DNA of 5,742 nt from Patulibacter sp052039575 (lineage in GTDB: Bacteria; Actinomycetota; Thermoleophilia; Solirubrobacterales; Solirubrobacteraceae): NCBI GenBank assembly GCA_052039575.1, contig JBQGEK010000057.1:1-5742 (forward strand). Reading direction: 5' to 3'. Below are positions 1-5,675 of this stretch, piece by piece. The position numbers and the translations under genes were made by a program. Every line of letters begins with the position of its first letter. Position 1 is the first letter of the stretch. The notes under the pieces are model-generated. The model did not search any database, was not told the origin of the DNA, and worked only from the letters and a program-made list of their open reading frames with translations.

Positions 1-1
1 C

Positions 2-847
2 ACGGTCGACCCCGGCGATGTGCGGCCGAAGGCGACCGCGGATTGGCCGTCCGACAGCCGTCGGCGGGACCGCGCGCCCGCCGACGTCGCGCCCGCCACG
101 CGTCGCGTGCTGCTCCGGTGGATCGGCGTTGCGGCCACCGTCTGGTTCCTCGCGATCGCCGGTGCCGAGACCGCGCCCGATCCGACCCCGTGGCGCCTGG
201 TCGGGTACTCCGCGCTCGCCGTCGCCGTCGCGGCCGGCGTCGGCCTGCTGATGGGGCGCCGACGCGCCCCCGGTCGCGCGACGCTCGCGCGCGTGCGTGC
301 AGCCGGCCGCTGCGACGGAGCCGGGCTCACGGGTGGCGTTCCCGGACCCGCCGGCCTCTTCCTGGTGGTCCGCGGCTCCGTCGACGATGCCGAGCGGATC
401 GAGCTCGTGCACGCGCGGACGCTCCAGGACGCAGCCGACGATCGCGTCGAAGGTCGCACGCTGGCCGTCCGCTTCGTGCACCCCGGCGACGTGCTGACCG
501 CGGAGGAGACCGTCCGCGCCTTCCTCCGCGTCGCCGACGCGGCCACCCACGCCTCGACGGGACAGACCAGGGAGGCCAGCGGTCTGCGGCGGCTCAACCG
601 GGCGTTGGGGCGTACCGCGACGGAACGCCGTCCGCTGAAGATGGGTCGCGAGCCGCTCGCCTGGCTCGCGGGCCTCGCCGCGGCCCTGGTGGTGGTGGCC
701 GCCGCGCGCCACGTGCTCGGGATCTCCGACGATCCGCTGGCGCACGGCCTGGGCAACATGCTGCTCAGCTTCCTCTGGCCGATCTCCACGGCGGGCGTAC
801 TCTGGTGGGCCGCTCGCGTCCTGCGCGACCCCTACGGGAGCACCTGA
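2..847 (+). CDS. Membrane protein of unknown function, probably 5'-partial
   Basis: I do not recognise this family. The frame is open from base 2 with no stop before the left edge, so the true start may lie outside the window; the first in-window candidate is a GTG at 20 with no Shine-Dalgarno or -10 box before it. Numbered from that GTG, the 275-residue product has a charged Arg/Pro-rich N-terminus, two hydrophobic segments (about 30-48 and 58-78), a soluble stretch of about 130 residues (80-210) and two more hydrophobic segments (about 212-234 and 246-266, the second carrying FLWPIS and LWWAARVL). This suggests a four-helix inner-membrane protein with one large loop. The soluble part has mixed beta/alpha character (GLFLVVRGS, TLAVRFVHPGDVL) but no catalytic motif I can name. 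The high GC at third positions supports real coding. It is transcribed toward ssrA and ends 16 bases before the shared hairpin. Its function is unknown. Confidence 0.72.
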   Translation, partial: TVDPGDVRPKATADWPSDSRRRDRAPADVAPATRRVLLRWIGVAATVWFLAIAGAETAPDPTPWRLVGYSALAVAVAAGVGLLMGRRRAPGRATLARVRAAGRCDGAGLTGGVPGPAGLFLVVRGSVDDAERIELVHARTLQDAADDRVEGRTLAVRFVHPGDVLTAEETVRAFLRVADAATHASTGQTREASGLRRLNRALGRTATERRPLKMGREPLAWLAGLAAALVVVAAARHVLGISDDPLAHGLGNMLLSFLWPISTAGVLWWAARVLRDPYGST

Positions 848-855
848 CCGCCCAC

Positions 856-889
856 GAAACGACGAACGCCCCGCGGTGCGGGGCGTTCG
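856..889 (-). terminator. Rho-independent-like terminator of ssrA
   Basis: A perfect 12-bp inverted repeat (863-874 with 878-889, CGAACGCCCCGC arm, 3-base loop) lies 10 bases beyond the mature 3' end of tmRNA. Read on the - strand, the stem is followed by TCGTTTCG, a short and interrupted T tract. On the + strand no T-rich tract follows, so it fits ssrA better than the upstream + strand gene, although it could slow both convergent transcripts. Confidence 0.7.
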
Positions 890-898
890 AAGTGGAGG

Positions 899-1262
899 TG
901 GAAGCGGCGGGAGTTGAACCCGCGTCCGCGACCGCACCAAAGGCAACGTCTACGAGCGTAGTCGGCGTATCTTGGTCTCACGCTCCGTTGGTCTCGTCGA
1001 CCCACGTTCGGAGCGCCAGCCCTCCTTGAATGTCCCCGACGACGCGAGGGCGTCGCCGCCGGGTGATCCGACTGCGTTGATACCGGGGACCCCCGCCGTC
1101 GGCGAGCGGGGCCCGATACCTCACCTACCTAGGGTTATCTAGGCAGCGAGGGCGTACTCGTGAGAGTCCGCATGTGTGTGTTGTGCCGGGGTTTTACGAG
1201 GCCTCCGACACCTCGACTCGCAGTTGCCCCCGTGACTGACCGCGTCGAAGCCTGTCGCCCCC
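899..1262 (-). ncRNA. ssrA: tmRNA (transfer-messenger RNA)
   Basis: This RNA rescues ribosomes stalled on broken mRNAs: charged with alanine and bound by SmpB, it enters the A site and supplies a short frame that tags the nascent chain for proteolysis. The 5' end is GGGGGCGACAGGCTTCGACG. The 3' end has a T arm (GCGGG, loop TTCAACT, CCCGC), like the corresponding part of E. coli tmRNA. The acceptor stem pairs GGGGGCG (1262-1256) with CGCTTCC (906-900) and includes the G3·U70 pair that alanyl-tRNA synthetase recognises. The discriminator is A at 899. The next bases read CCT, so the final CCA is not fully encoded and must be completed after transcription. A PK1 pseudoknot (1211-1215/1197-1201 and 1205-1210/1184-1189) precedes the tag frame. 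Further pseudoknot-like pairings lie at about 1020-1055 (5-bp stem 1040-1044/1051-1055, loop GAGGG with CCCTC at 1020-1024) and about 972-1015 (7-bp stem 981-987/1009-1015). The length of 364 nt plus CCA is normal for a one-piece tmRNA. Confidence 0.96.
1139..1171 (-). other. tmRNA tag-peptide reading frame (ADSHEYALAA, stop TAG)
   Basis: Within ssrA the codons GCG GAC TCT CAC GAG TAC GCC CTC GCT GCC TAG encode ADSHEYALAA. With the alanine carried by tmRNA, the added tag would be AADSHEYALAA, ending in the ALAA signal read by ClpXP-type proteases. The frame stays open upstream, so the resume codon must be inferred. GCG at 1169-1171 lies 12 nt after the 3' strand of PK1, close to the spacing in E. 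coli, and ADSH matches the start of the M. tuberculosis tag as I recall it. An earlier GCA at 1184-1186 would give a 15-residue tag but lies inside the PK1 stem. Confidence 0.85.
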
Positions 1263-1305
1263 AGGGACCGAACCGCCCAGGACCAGTGGGCCTGAGACGG
1301 AACGT
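1263..1305 (-). other. Predicted 5' leader of the tmRNA precursor
   Basis: The promoter's expected start point (about 1305) is some 43 nt before the mature tmRNA 5' end at 1262, so the primary transcript should carry a leader that RNase P removes. The leader can form a small hairpin (GCCCA arm 1287-1291, TGGGC arm 1275-1279, 7-base loop). The position is inferred from the -10 box and not measured. Confidence 0.5.
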
Positions 1306-1311
1306 CCTCTG

Positions 1312-1340
1312 ATTCTAGCGCGGACGGCCACCGTGACCAA
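1312..1340 (-). promoter_or_regulatory. Housekeeping-sigma promoter of ssrA
   Basis: On the - strand, TTGGTC (1340-1335) is followed by exactly 17 bases and then TAGAAT (1317-1312). The -10 matches TATAAT at 5 of 6 positions and is the best -10 I found in the window; the -35 matches only TTG of TTGACA. It lies in the 99-bp gap between the stop of the transporter gene and tmRNA, so ssrA probably has its own promoter. Confidence 0.72.
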
Positions 1341-1361
1341 ACGCCGCCGTCGCGCCACGGA

Positions 1362-2558
1362 CTACGGACTCCCGCCGACGGTCGCCGGGTCGCTCTCGAG
1401 CGGCTCGCCGCCCCCGGGGTCGTCGACCTCACCATCCGGTGGACCGTCGTCCTCGGCCGACGTTCCGCCGCCGTCGTCGTCATCACCCGCCTCATCGTCC
1501 TCGTCGTCCTCCGCGAGCCAGCCCGCGGCGGCGGCGACGCCGGCGATCACCGGGGTCGCCAGGAACGCACCCGTGATTCCAAGCAGCGCGCTCCCGCCGC
1601 CGACTCCGAGGAGCACCGTCAACGGGTGCAGCCGGACCGAATGTCCGATCAGCAGCGGGTAGAGGATGTTGCTCTCGACCTGCTGGACGATGATCGTCAC
1701 CGCCAGGGCTCCGAGGGCGCCCTCGACGCCGTTGCTCGACAGGCCGACGAGCACCGCGGCGGCACCGGCGAGGATCGCCCCGATGTACGGGATGAACGCC
1801 AGGACGAACGTCAGAACGCCGATCGGCACCGCCATCGGGATCCCGAGGATCCACAGGCCCAGCCCGATGCCGATGCCGTCGATCGCCGCGACGACGACCT
1901 GACTGCGCACGAACGTCGTCACGGCATCCCACGCCCGCAGACCGGCGTCGTGCCACGACTGCCGGCGGCCCGCCGGAGCGAACCGGAGCAGGCCGCGCCA
2001 GAAGCCGTTGCCGTCCCACAGCAGGTAGATCAGCATCATCAAGGTCAGGAAGATCCCCGCCGCGACGCTGACGACCCCGGCGGCGGCGGTGATCACCCCC
2101 GTGCTGAGCGCGGTGCCGATCTCGCCCATCGAGTCCTGGAGTCGCTCGGTGACGTTCGTCGTGAACTCCTGGATGTCGGAGTCCTTGACCCCGATGTCGT
2201 GCAACAGGTCGGGAATCTGCCGGATCCCGTTCTCGATCTGGGCGATCAGGTCCTCCGCCTGGCGTACGAAGTCCGGGATCACCCACGTCAGCAGGCCCGC
2301 GACGAAGGAGATCGTCAGCAGAACCGTGACGACCGACGACACGACCCGGGGCAGGCGCAGCTTCAGGTTGAGGAACGACGAGACCGGCGTCAGCAGTGCC
2401 GATAGCAGGACGGCCACGAAGAACGGCAGCAGGATGAACGACAGCTCGCGCCAGACCAGGAGCAGGCCGTAGCCGACGACGCCGATGATGGCGATCCGCA
2501 GTGCCACGATCGAGAGGCGCTCCAGGGGGACACGAGGCTCGGGCTGCGGCGAAAGCAT
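1362..2558 (-). CDS. AI-2E family (PerM/YdiK-type) membrane transporter with acidic tail
   Basis: The product (398 residues) fits the AI-2E/PerM family of polytopic inner-membrane proteins. Characterised members export autoinducer-2 or move ions, but most have no known substrate and none is assigned here. Two hydrophobic N-terminal segments (about 16-36, 38-62) and a third (72-95) precede a soluble stretch rich in amphipathic helix (96-148). Further membrane segments lie at about 150-181, 222-275, 280-298 and 312-347. Family motifs are visible: FIPYIGAIL (255-263) and QQVESNILYP...GHSVRLHP (292-312). The last 49 residues form a hydrophilic tail with about 21 Asp/Glu and no Lys/Arg, beyond the usual end of the family core. 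The ATG at 2556-2558 is chosen because an in-frame TGA lies four codons upstream (2568-2570). There is no Shine-Dalgarno. The gene points toward ssrA, with no obvious terminator between them. Confidence 0.92.
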   Translation of the reverse strand: MLSPQPEPRVPLERLSIVALRIAIIGVVGYGLLLVWRELSFILLPFFVAVLLSALLTPVSSFLNLKLRLPRVVSSVVTVLLTISFVAGLLTWVIPDFVRQAEDLIAQIENGIRQIPDLLHDIGVKDSDIQEFTTNVTERLQDSMGEIGTALSTGVITAAAGVVSVAAGIFLTLMMLIYLLWDGNGFWRGLLRFAPAGRRQSWHDAGLRAWDAVTTFVRSQVVVAAIDGIGIGLGLWILGIPMAVPIGVLTFVLAFIPYIGAILAGAAAVLVGLSSNGVEGALGALAVTIIVQQVESNILYPLLIGHSVRLHPLTVLLGVGGGSALLGITGAFLATPVIAGVAAAAGWLAEDDEDDEAGDDDDGGGTSAEDDGPPDGEVDDPGGGEPLESDPATVGGSP

Positions 2559-2566
2559 GCCCGCCC

Positions 2567-2572
2567 ATCATG
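2567..2572 (-). promoter_or_regulatory. Candidate -10 box of the AI-2E family gene
   Basis: CATGAT (4 of 6 matches to TATAAT) lies 8 bases before the ATG, which would place transcription initiation at or next to the start codon. No convincing -35 is visible. It is supported mainly by analogy with the same spacing at the other genes here. The 87-bp gap to the GNAT gene (2559-2645) shows nothing else I can name. Confidence 0.35.
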
Positions 2573-2645
2573 GCCGGTCCGGATCGGCGACGGGCCGCGA
2601 CAGACGTTCGCGGAGTTCAGGGCGCGGCGAGCCGCTCCCTCGGGC

Positions 2646-3242
2646 TCAGCCAGCCGCACGCTCGTCTACGGCGTCCGCCGCGGTCACCCGCGGCGGCCAG
2701 ACCGGGACGGGCCGATCGACCCGCAGCACGAGCACCTCCCAGCCGGTCGGGGCGTGACGGGTCCGGTTGGTGACCCGCATGCCGAGTCGCTCGGCGAGCG
2801 CCATCGAACGCTCGTTCTCGGGGTGCACGATCGCGATGATCTGGGCCATCCCCATCTGGTGCCATGCGGCTTCCAGCGCGGCGACCGCGGCCTCGGTCGC
2901 GTAGCCGCGGCCCCAGGCGTCCCGCCGCAGCCGCCAGCCGATCTCGACCGCCGGCAGGACCTGCGGCAGGAAGCTCGGGATCGCCAGGCCGCAGAACCCC
3001 AGCAGCTGGCCGTCCTCGACCCGCTCGACCGCCCACGGCGCGTGCCCGCGCTCCGCCCAGTCGTGGCGCAGCTGATGCCACAGCGCGTCGCTGCCCGCCC
3101 GATCGAGCGGACCGGAGCCGATGTGCCGCATCACCGTCGGGTCGGCGTTGATCGCCGCGAACGCGGCCCGGTCGGTGGGCTCCCACTGCCGCAGCAACAG
3201 ACGCTCAGTCCGCAGCTCGGGCGGTAGTCCGGTCGGTTCCAC
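2646..3242 (-). CDS. GNAT family N-acetyltransferase, RimJ/RimL type
   Basis: The product (198 residues from the GTG at 3240-3242) transfers an acetyl group from acetyl-CoA to an amine; relatives modify N-termini of ribosomal proteins, antibiotics or small metabolites, and the substrate here is unknown. The N-terminus LRTERLLLRQWEPTD (10-24) is the classic opening of the RimJ/RimL-like subfamily. Next come a central strand pair (APWAVERVEDGQLLGFCGLA), the EIGWRL strand (100-105) and the acetyl-CoA loop RRDAWGRGYATEA (106-118, with the R-x-x-G-x-G/A pattern). HPENERSMALAERLGM (140-155) is the usual Asn/Ser-containing motif B region. The frame stays open to a GTG at 3287 (213 residues), but homology begins near the shorter start, and a TACGGT -10-like box 7 bases upstream favours a leaderless mRNA from 3242. 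The gene is divergent from pepF and lies 87 bp upstream of the transporter gene, possibly cotranscribed with it. Confidence 0.88.
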   Translation of the reverse strand: MEPTGLPPELRTERLLLRQWEPTDRAAFAAINADPTVMRHIGSGPLDRAGSDALWHQLRHDWAERGHAPWAVERVEDGQLLGFCGLAIPSFLPQVLPAVEIGWRLRRDAWGRGYATEAAVAALEAAWHQMGMAQIIAIVHPENERSMALAERLGMRVTNRTRHAPTGWEVLVLRVDRPVPVWPPRVTAADAVDERAAG

Positions 3243-3249
3243 ATCCGCG

Positions 3250-3255
3250 ACCGTA
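3250..3255 (-). promoter_or_regulatory. Candidate -10 box of the GNAT gene (leaderless)
   Basis: TACGGT fits the actinobacterial TANNNT pattern and ends 7 bases before the GTG at 3242, the same spacing as the pepF box. No purine-rich ribosome binding site precedes either candidate start, and no clear -35 is present. This box is the main reason for preferring the shorter start. Confidence 0.45.
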
Positions 3256-3309
3256 CCGCGCGCAGACGGTCGATTGCACGATCTCACGGCGCACCGCCCC
3301 CACCGGACG

Positions 3310-3315
3310 TAGGCT
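3310..3315 (+). promoter_or_regulatory. Candidate -10 box of pepF (leaderless)
   Basis: TAGGCT (TANNNT) ends 7 bases before the pepF ATG at 3323, so transcription would begin at or within a base of the start codon. There is no Shine-Dalgarno sequence in the intervening TGCGGGT. The -35 region (around 3287-3292) is not recognisable. The 80-bp divergent gap to the GNAT start must hold both promoters. Confidence 0.5.
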
Positions 3316-3322
3316 TGCGGGT

Positions 3323-5149
3323 ATGAGCACCGCCGTGGAGCACACCGACGTCGCCTGGGATCTCGAGCCGCTCATCGGGGACGGACTCCCGCCTGGGGCG
3401 GATGGCGTCAAGGCGTTGCTCGACGATGCCGCAGCCCGCGCCGACCGCTTCGCCGATGCCTACCAGGGCAAGGTCGCGGCGCTCGACGGTCCCGGGCTGG
3501 CCGCCGCGATGTCCGATCTGGCGGCGCTCGCCGACCTGATCGGCCGGGCCGGTTCGTACGCGTCGCTGAAGTTCGCCGTCGACACGACGAAGCCCGAGCA
3601 CGGCGCGCTGCTCGCGCTGGTCGAGGAACGCGGCACCGCGGTCCAGACCAAGCTGCTGTTCTTCGAGCTCGAGTGGACCGCGCTCGACGACGCCAAGGCC
3701 GACGAGCTGCTCGCCGCCGACGGCCTCGACAAGGTCCAGCACTACCTGCGGACCGTGCGCCGCGAGAAGCCGCACATGCTCAGCGAGCCGGAGGAGCGGA
3801 TCCTCGCCGAGAAGGCGTCGTCGAGCCGGGGCGCCTGGGACCGCCTGTTCGACGAGCTGACCTCGGTAATCGAGGTCGACCTGTCGGAGCTCGATCCGGA
3901 AGCGACCGAGCCGGTCGCGCTCGACGTCGCCCTGGCGCAGCTGACCAACCCCGACCGCGAGGTCCGGCAGAAGGTCGCCGCGGCGGTCTCCACGGCGCTG
4001 GAGCCCGGCCTGCGGACGCGCGCCTTCATCTTCAACACGCTGCTCCAGGACAAGGCGGTCGAGGACCGACTGCGCTCGTTCCCCAACTGGCTGGCGTCGC
4101 GCAACCTCGCGAACGAAGCCAGCGACGAGTCCGTCCAGGCGCTGGTCGACGCGGTTCAGGAGGCCTACGACGTCCCGCAGCGCTGGTACAGGCTGAAGGC
4201 GAAGATCCTCGGGATCGACCAGCTCGCCGACTACGACCGGATGGCGTCGATCACCGCATCGGACGAACAGGAGTTCTCCTGGACGGACGCGACCGACCTG
4301 GTCTTCACGAGCTTCGACCAGTTTGCTCCGACGATGGGCGACGTCGCCCGCAAGTTCGTCGACGAGCAGTGGATCGACGCTCCCCCGCGGACCGGCAAGC
4401 GCGGCGGCGCGTTCTGCGCCTACACGGTGCCGACGCACCACCCGTACGTGCTGCTGAACTGGACCAGCCGCCGTCGCGACGTGCTGACGCTCGCGCACGA
4501 GCTGGGCCACGGGATCCACGCCTACCTCGCGCGGGACCGCGGCCCGTTCGAGCAGACCACCCCGCTGACGCTCGCCGAGACGGCCTCGGTCTTCGGCGAG
4601 ACGCTGGTCTTCGACCGGCTGTTGACCGCGACGACCGACCCGGACGCGCGACTCGGTCTGCTCGCCGAGCAGATCGAAGGGTCGATCGCCACGATCTTCC
4701 GCCAGACCGCGATGAACCGGTTCGAGCACGCGGTCCACAGCGCGCGCCGCGAGGAGGGCGAGCTCTCGATCGACCGGTTCGGCGAGCTCTGGCACGCCAG
4801 CCAGGAGGCGATGCTCGGCGACTCGGTCGCGATCACCGACGGCTACCGCTCGTGGTGGTCGTACGTCCCCCACTTCATCGGCACCCCGGGCTACGTGTAT
4901 GCCTACGCCTACGGCCAGCTGATGGCGCTGTCGGTGTACGGCCAGTACCGCGAGCAGGGTGCGTCGTTCGCCCCGAAGTACCTCGAGCTGCTCGCCGCGG
5001 GCGGATCGCTGCCGCCCGAGGAGCTGGTGGCGATCGCCGGTCTCGACCTGACCGACCCGGGCTTCTGGCGGAGTGGCCTGGCGCTCGTCCGCGACCAGCT
5101 CGAGCAGGCTGAGCAGGCGGCGATCGACGCGGGCCGGATCAGCGGCTGA
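3323..5149 (+). CDS. pepF: M3 family oligoendopeptidase (PepF-like zinc metallopeptidase)
   Basis: The product is a cytoplasmic zinc peptidase that cuts short peptides, as expected of oligoendopeptidase F and thimet-like M3 enzymes. Its 608 residues match the family's usual length of about 600. The N-terminal half is helical and acidic, with the typical opening AWDLEPLIGDG (10-20) and a segment matching the PepF N-terminal helical domain. The catalytic half begins near KRGGAFCAYTVPTHHPYVLLNW. The zinc motif HELGH is at 392-396 (ligands H392 and H396, catalytic E393), and the third ligand is E419 in LAETASVFGE, 26 residues after the catalytic Glu, as M3 enzymes have it. H517 and the Tyr-rich run GYVYAYAYG (523-531) match the substrate-binding His/Tyr region. 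No signal peptide or membrane segment is visible. The ATG at 3323 is preceded by a -10-like box and no Shine-Dalgarno, suggesting a leaderless mRNA. It is divergent from the GNAT gene and convergent with smpB. The family call is firm; the pepF symbol rests on family likeness. Confidence 0.95.
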   Translation: MSTAVEHTDVAWDLEPLIGDGLPPGADGVKALLDDAAARADRFADAYQGKVAALDGPGLAAAMSDLAALADLIGRAGSYASLKFAVDTTKPEHGALLALVEERGTAVQTKLLFFELEWTALDDAKADELLAADGLDKVQHYLRTVRREKPHMLSEPEERILAEKASSSRGAWDRLFDELTSVIEVDLSELDPEATEPVALDVALAQLTNPDREVRQKVAAAVSTALEPGLRTRAFIFNTLLQDKAVEDRLRSFPNWLASRNLANEASDESVQALVDAVQEAYDVPQRWYRLKAKILGIDQLADYDRMASITASDEQEFSWTDATDLVFTSFDQFAPTMGDVARKFVDEQWIDAPPRTGKRGGAFCAYTVPTHHPYVLLNWTSRRRDVLTLAHELGHGIHAYLARDRGPFEQTTPLTLAETASVFGETLVFDRLLTATTDPDARLGLLAEQIEGSIATIFRQTAMNRFEHAVHSARREEGELSIDRFGELWHASQEAMLGDSVAITDGYRSWWSYVPHFIGTPGYVYAYAYGQLMALSVYGQYREQGASFAPKYLELLAAGGSLPPEELVAIAGLDLTDPGFWRSGLALVRDQLEQAEQAAIDAGRISG

Positions 5150-5161
5150 GCGGCGTCGGTG

Positions 5162-5184
5162 GCCCGCCCGGCAACGGCGCGGGC
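5162..5184. terminator. Hairpin between convergent pepF and smpB, possible bidirectional terminator
   Basis: GCCCGC (5162-5167) pairs with GCGGGC (5179-5184), and CCG (5168-5170) pairs with CGG (5175-5177) around a GCAA loop, giving a 9-bp stem with a single bulged C at 5178. It fills most of the 34-bp gap between the two stop codons and touches the smpB stop. There is no T tract on either side, so intrinsic termination is uncertain. Confidence 0.45.
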
Positions 5185-5666
5185 TACCGTCGCATCGCTT
5201 CGCGCGCCTCCCGGTCCATCTCGCGGCGCGTGTCACGCTCCTTGATCGCCTGACGCTTGTCGGCGACGTTCTTGCCTCGGGCCAGCGCGATCTCGACCTT
5301 GATCCGGCGGTCCTTCGGATAGACGCGGGTCGCCACCAGCGTCAGTCCCTGTTGCTGCGCCTGGCCGAGCAACTTGTCGATCTCGCCGCGGTGCGCGAGC
5401 AACTTGCGGGTCCGGTCGGGCTGGTGGTTGTTCATCGCCGCGGGCGCGTACGGATCGATCCGCAGGTTGTGCAGCCAGAGCTCACCACGGCGCACGTCGA
5501 CGTAGGCGTCGCCCATCTGGCAGCCCACGGTGCGGAGCGCCTTGACCTCGGTGCCCGTGAGCACAATCCCGCACTCCAGCCGGTCGAGCAGCTCATAGCG
5601 GAAGCTCGCCTGGCGGTTGAAGCCGTAGTCGCCTCCGGACGGCTTCTTCTTCTTGCCCTTGCCCAT
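5184..5666 (-). CDS. smpB: SsrA-binding protein SmpB
   Basis: SmpB binds the tRNA-like part of tmRNA, helps its charging and its entry to the stalled ribosome, and is required for trans-translation. The 160-residue product has normal family length. After a basic N-terminal tail (GKGKKKKPSGG) come N17 in FNRQASFRYELLD, GIVLTGTEVKALR (33-45), DAYVDVRRGELWLHNLRIDPY (53-73), NHQPDRTRKLLAH (80-92), the EIDKLLG helix, GLTLVATRVYPKDRRIKVEIALARGK (107-132) and a basic C-terminal helix, all in family order. The ATG at 5664-5666 is chosen because similarity starts there; the frame continues upstream to 5732, but those residues do not look like SmpB. The C-terminal motif reads GKNVADKR (131-138) where E. 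coli SmpB has GKKQHDKR. The gene is convergent with pepF and lies about 4 kb from ssrA on the same strand. No Shine-Dalgarno is visible. Confidence 0.97.
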   Translation of the reverse strand: MGKGKKKKPSGGDYGFNRQASFRYELLDRLECGIVLTGTEVKALRTVGCQMGDAYVDVRRGELWLHNLRIDPYAPAAMNNHQPDRTRKLLAHRGEIDKLLGQAQQQGLTLVATRVYPKDRRIKVEIALARGKNVADKRQAIKERDTRREMDREAREAMRR

Positions 5667-5675
5667 CGACCGTCG

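Noticed and set aside
896..930. Possible independent tRNA at the T-arm-like sequence
   Set aside because: The T arm has no anticodon arm nearby. It pairs with the distant 5' end at 1262 as the tmRNA tRNA-like domain.
43..1029. 328-codon + strand frame from the left edge into ssrA
   Set aside because: It is an Arg-rich frame overlapping the membrane protein and then the tmRNA, with no plausible fold.
1139..1495. 118-codon - strand frame ending in ADSHEYALAA
   Set aside because: Only its last ten codons are translated, as the tmRNA tag. The upstream part runs through the tmRNA 5' half, the promoter and the transporter's 3' end in another frame.
1626..2405. 259-codon + strand open frame opposite the transporter gene
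   Set aside because: The product is dominated by Arg, Asp and Gln with no domain, and it mirrors the coding frame of a recognised membrane protein.
2623..2640. Short GCGGC/GCCGC inverted repeat after the GNAT stop as a terminator
   Set aside because: The stem is only 5 bp with a 2-base loop and no T tract, too weak to call in DNA of this composition.
3243..3287. Extended GNAT N-terminus from the GTG at 3287
   Set aside because: The 15 extra residues have no family similarity, and a -10-like box lies exactly upstream of the shorter GTG. The longer form is not excluded.
3284..5236. 650-codon open frame on the - strand covering all of pepF
   Set aside because: It is antisense to a clear M3 peptidase with an intact zinc site. 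Its product is Arg/Val/Glu-rich and low in complexity, as expected for a GC-rich shadow frame, and it runs into smpB.
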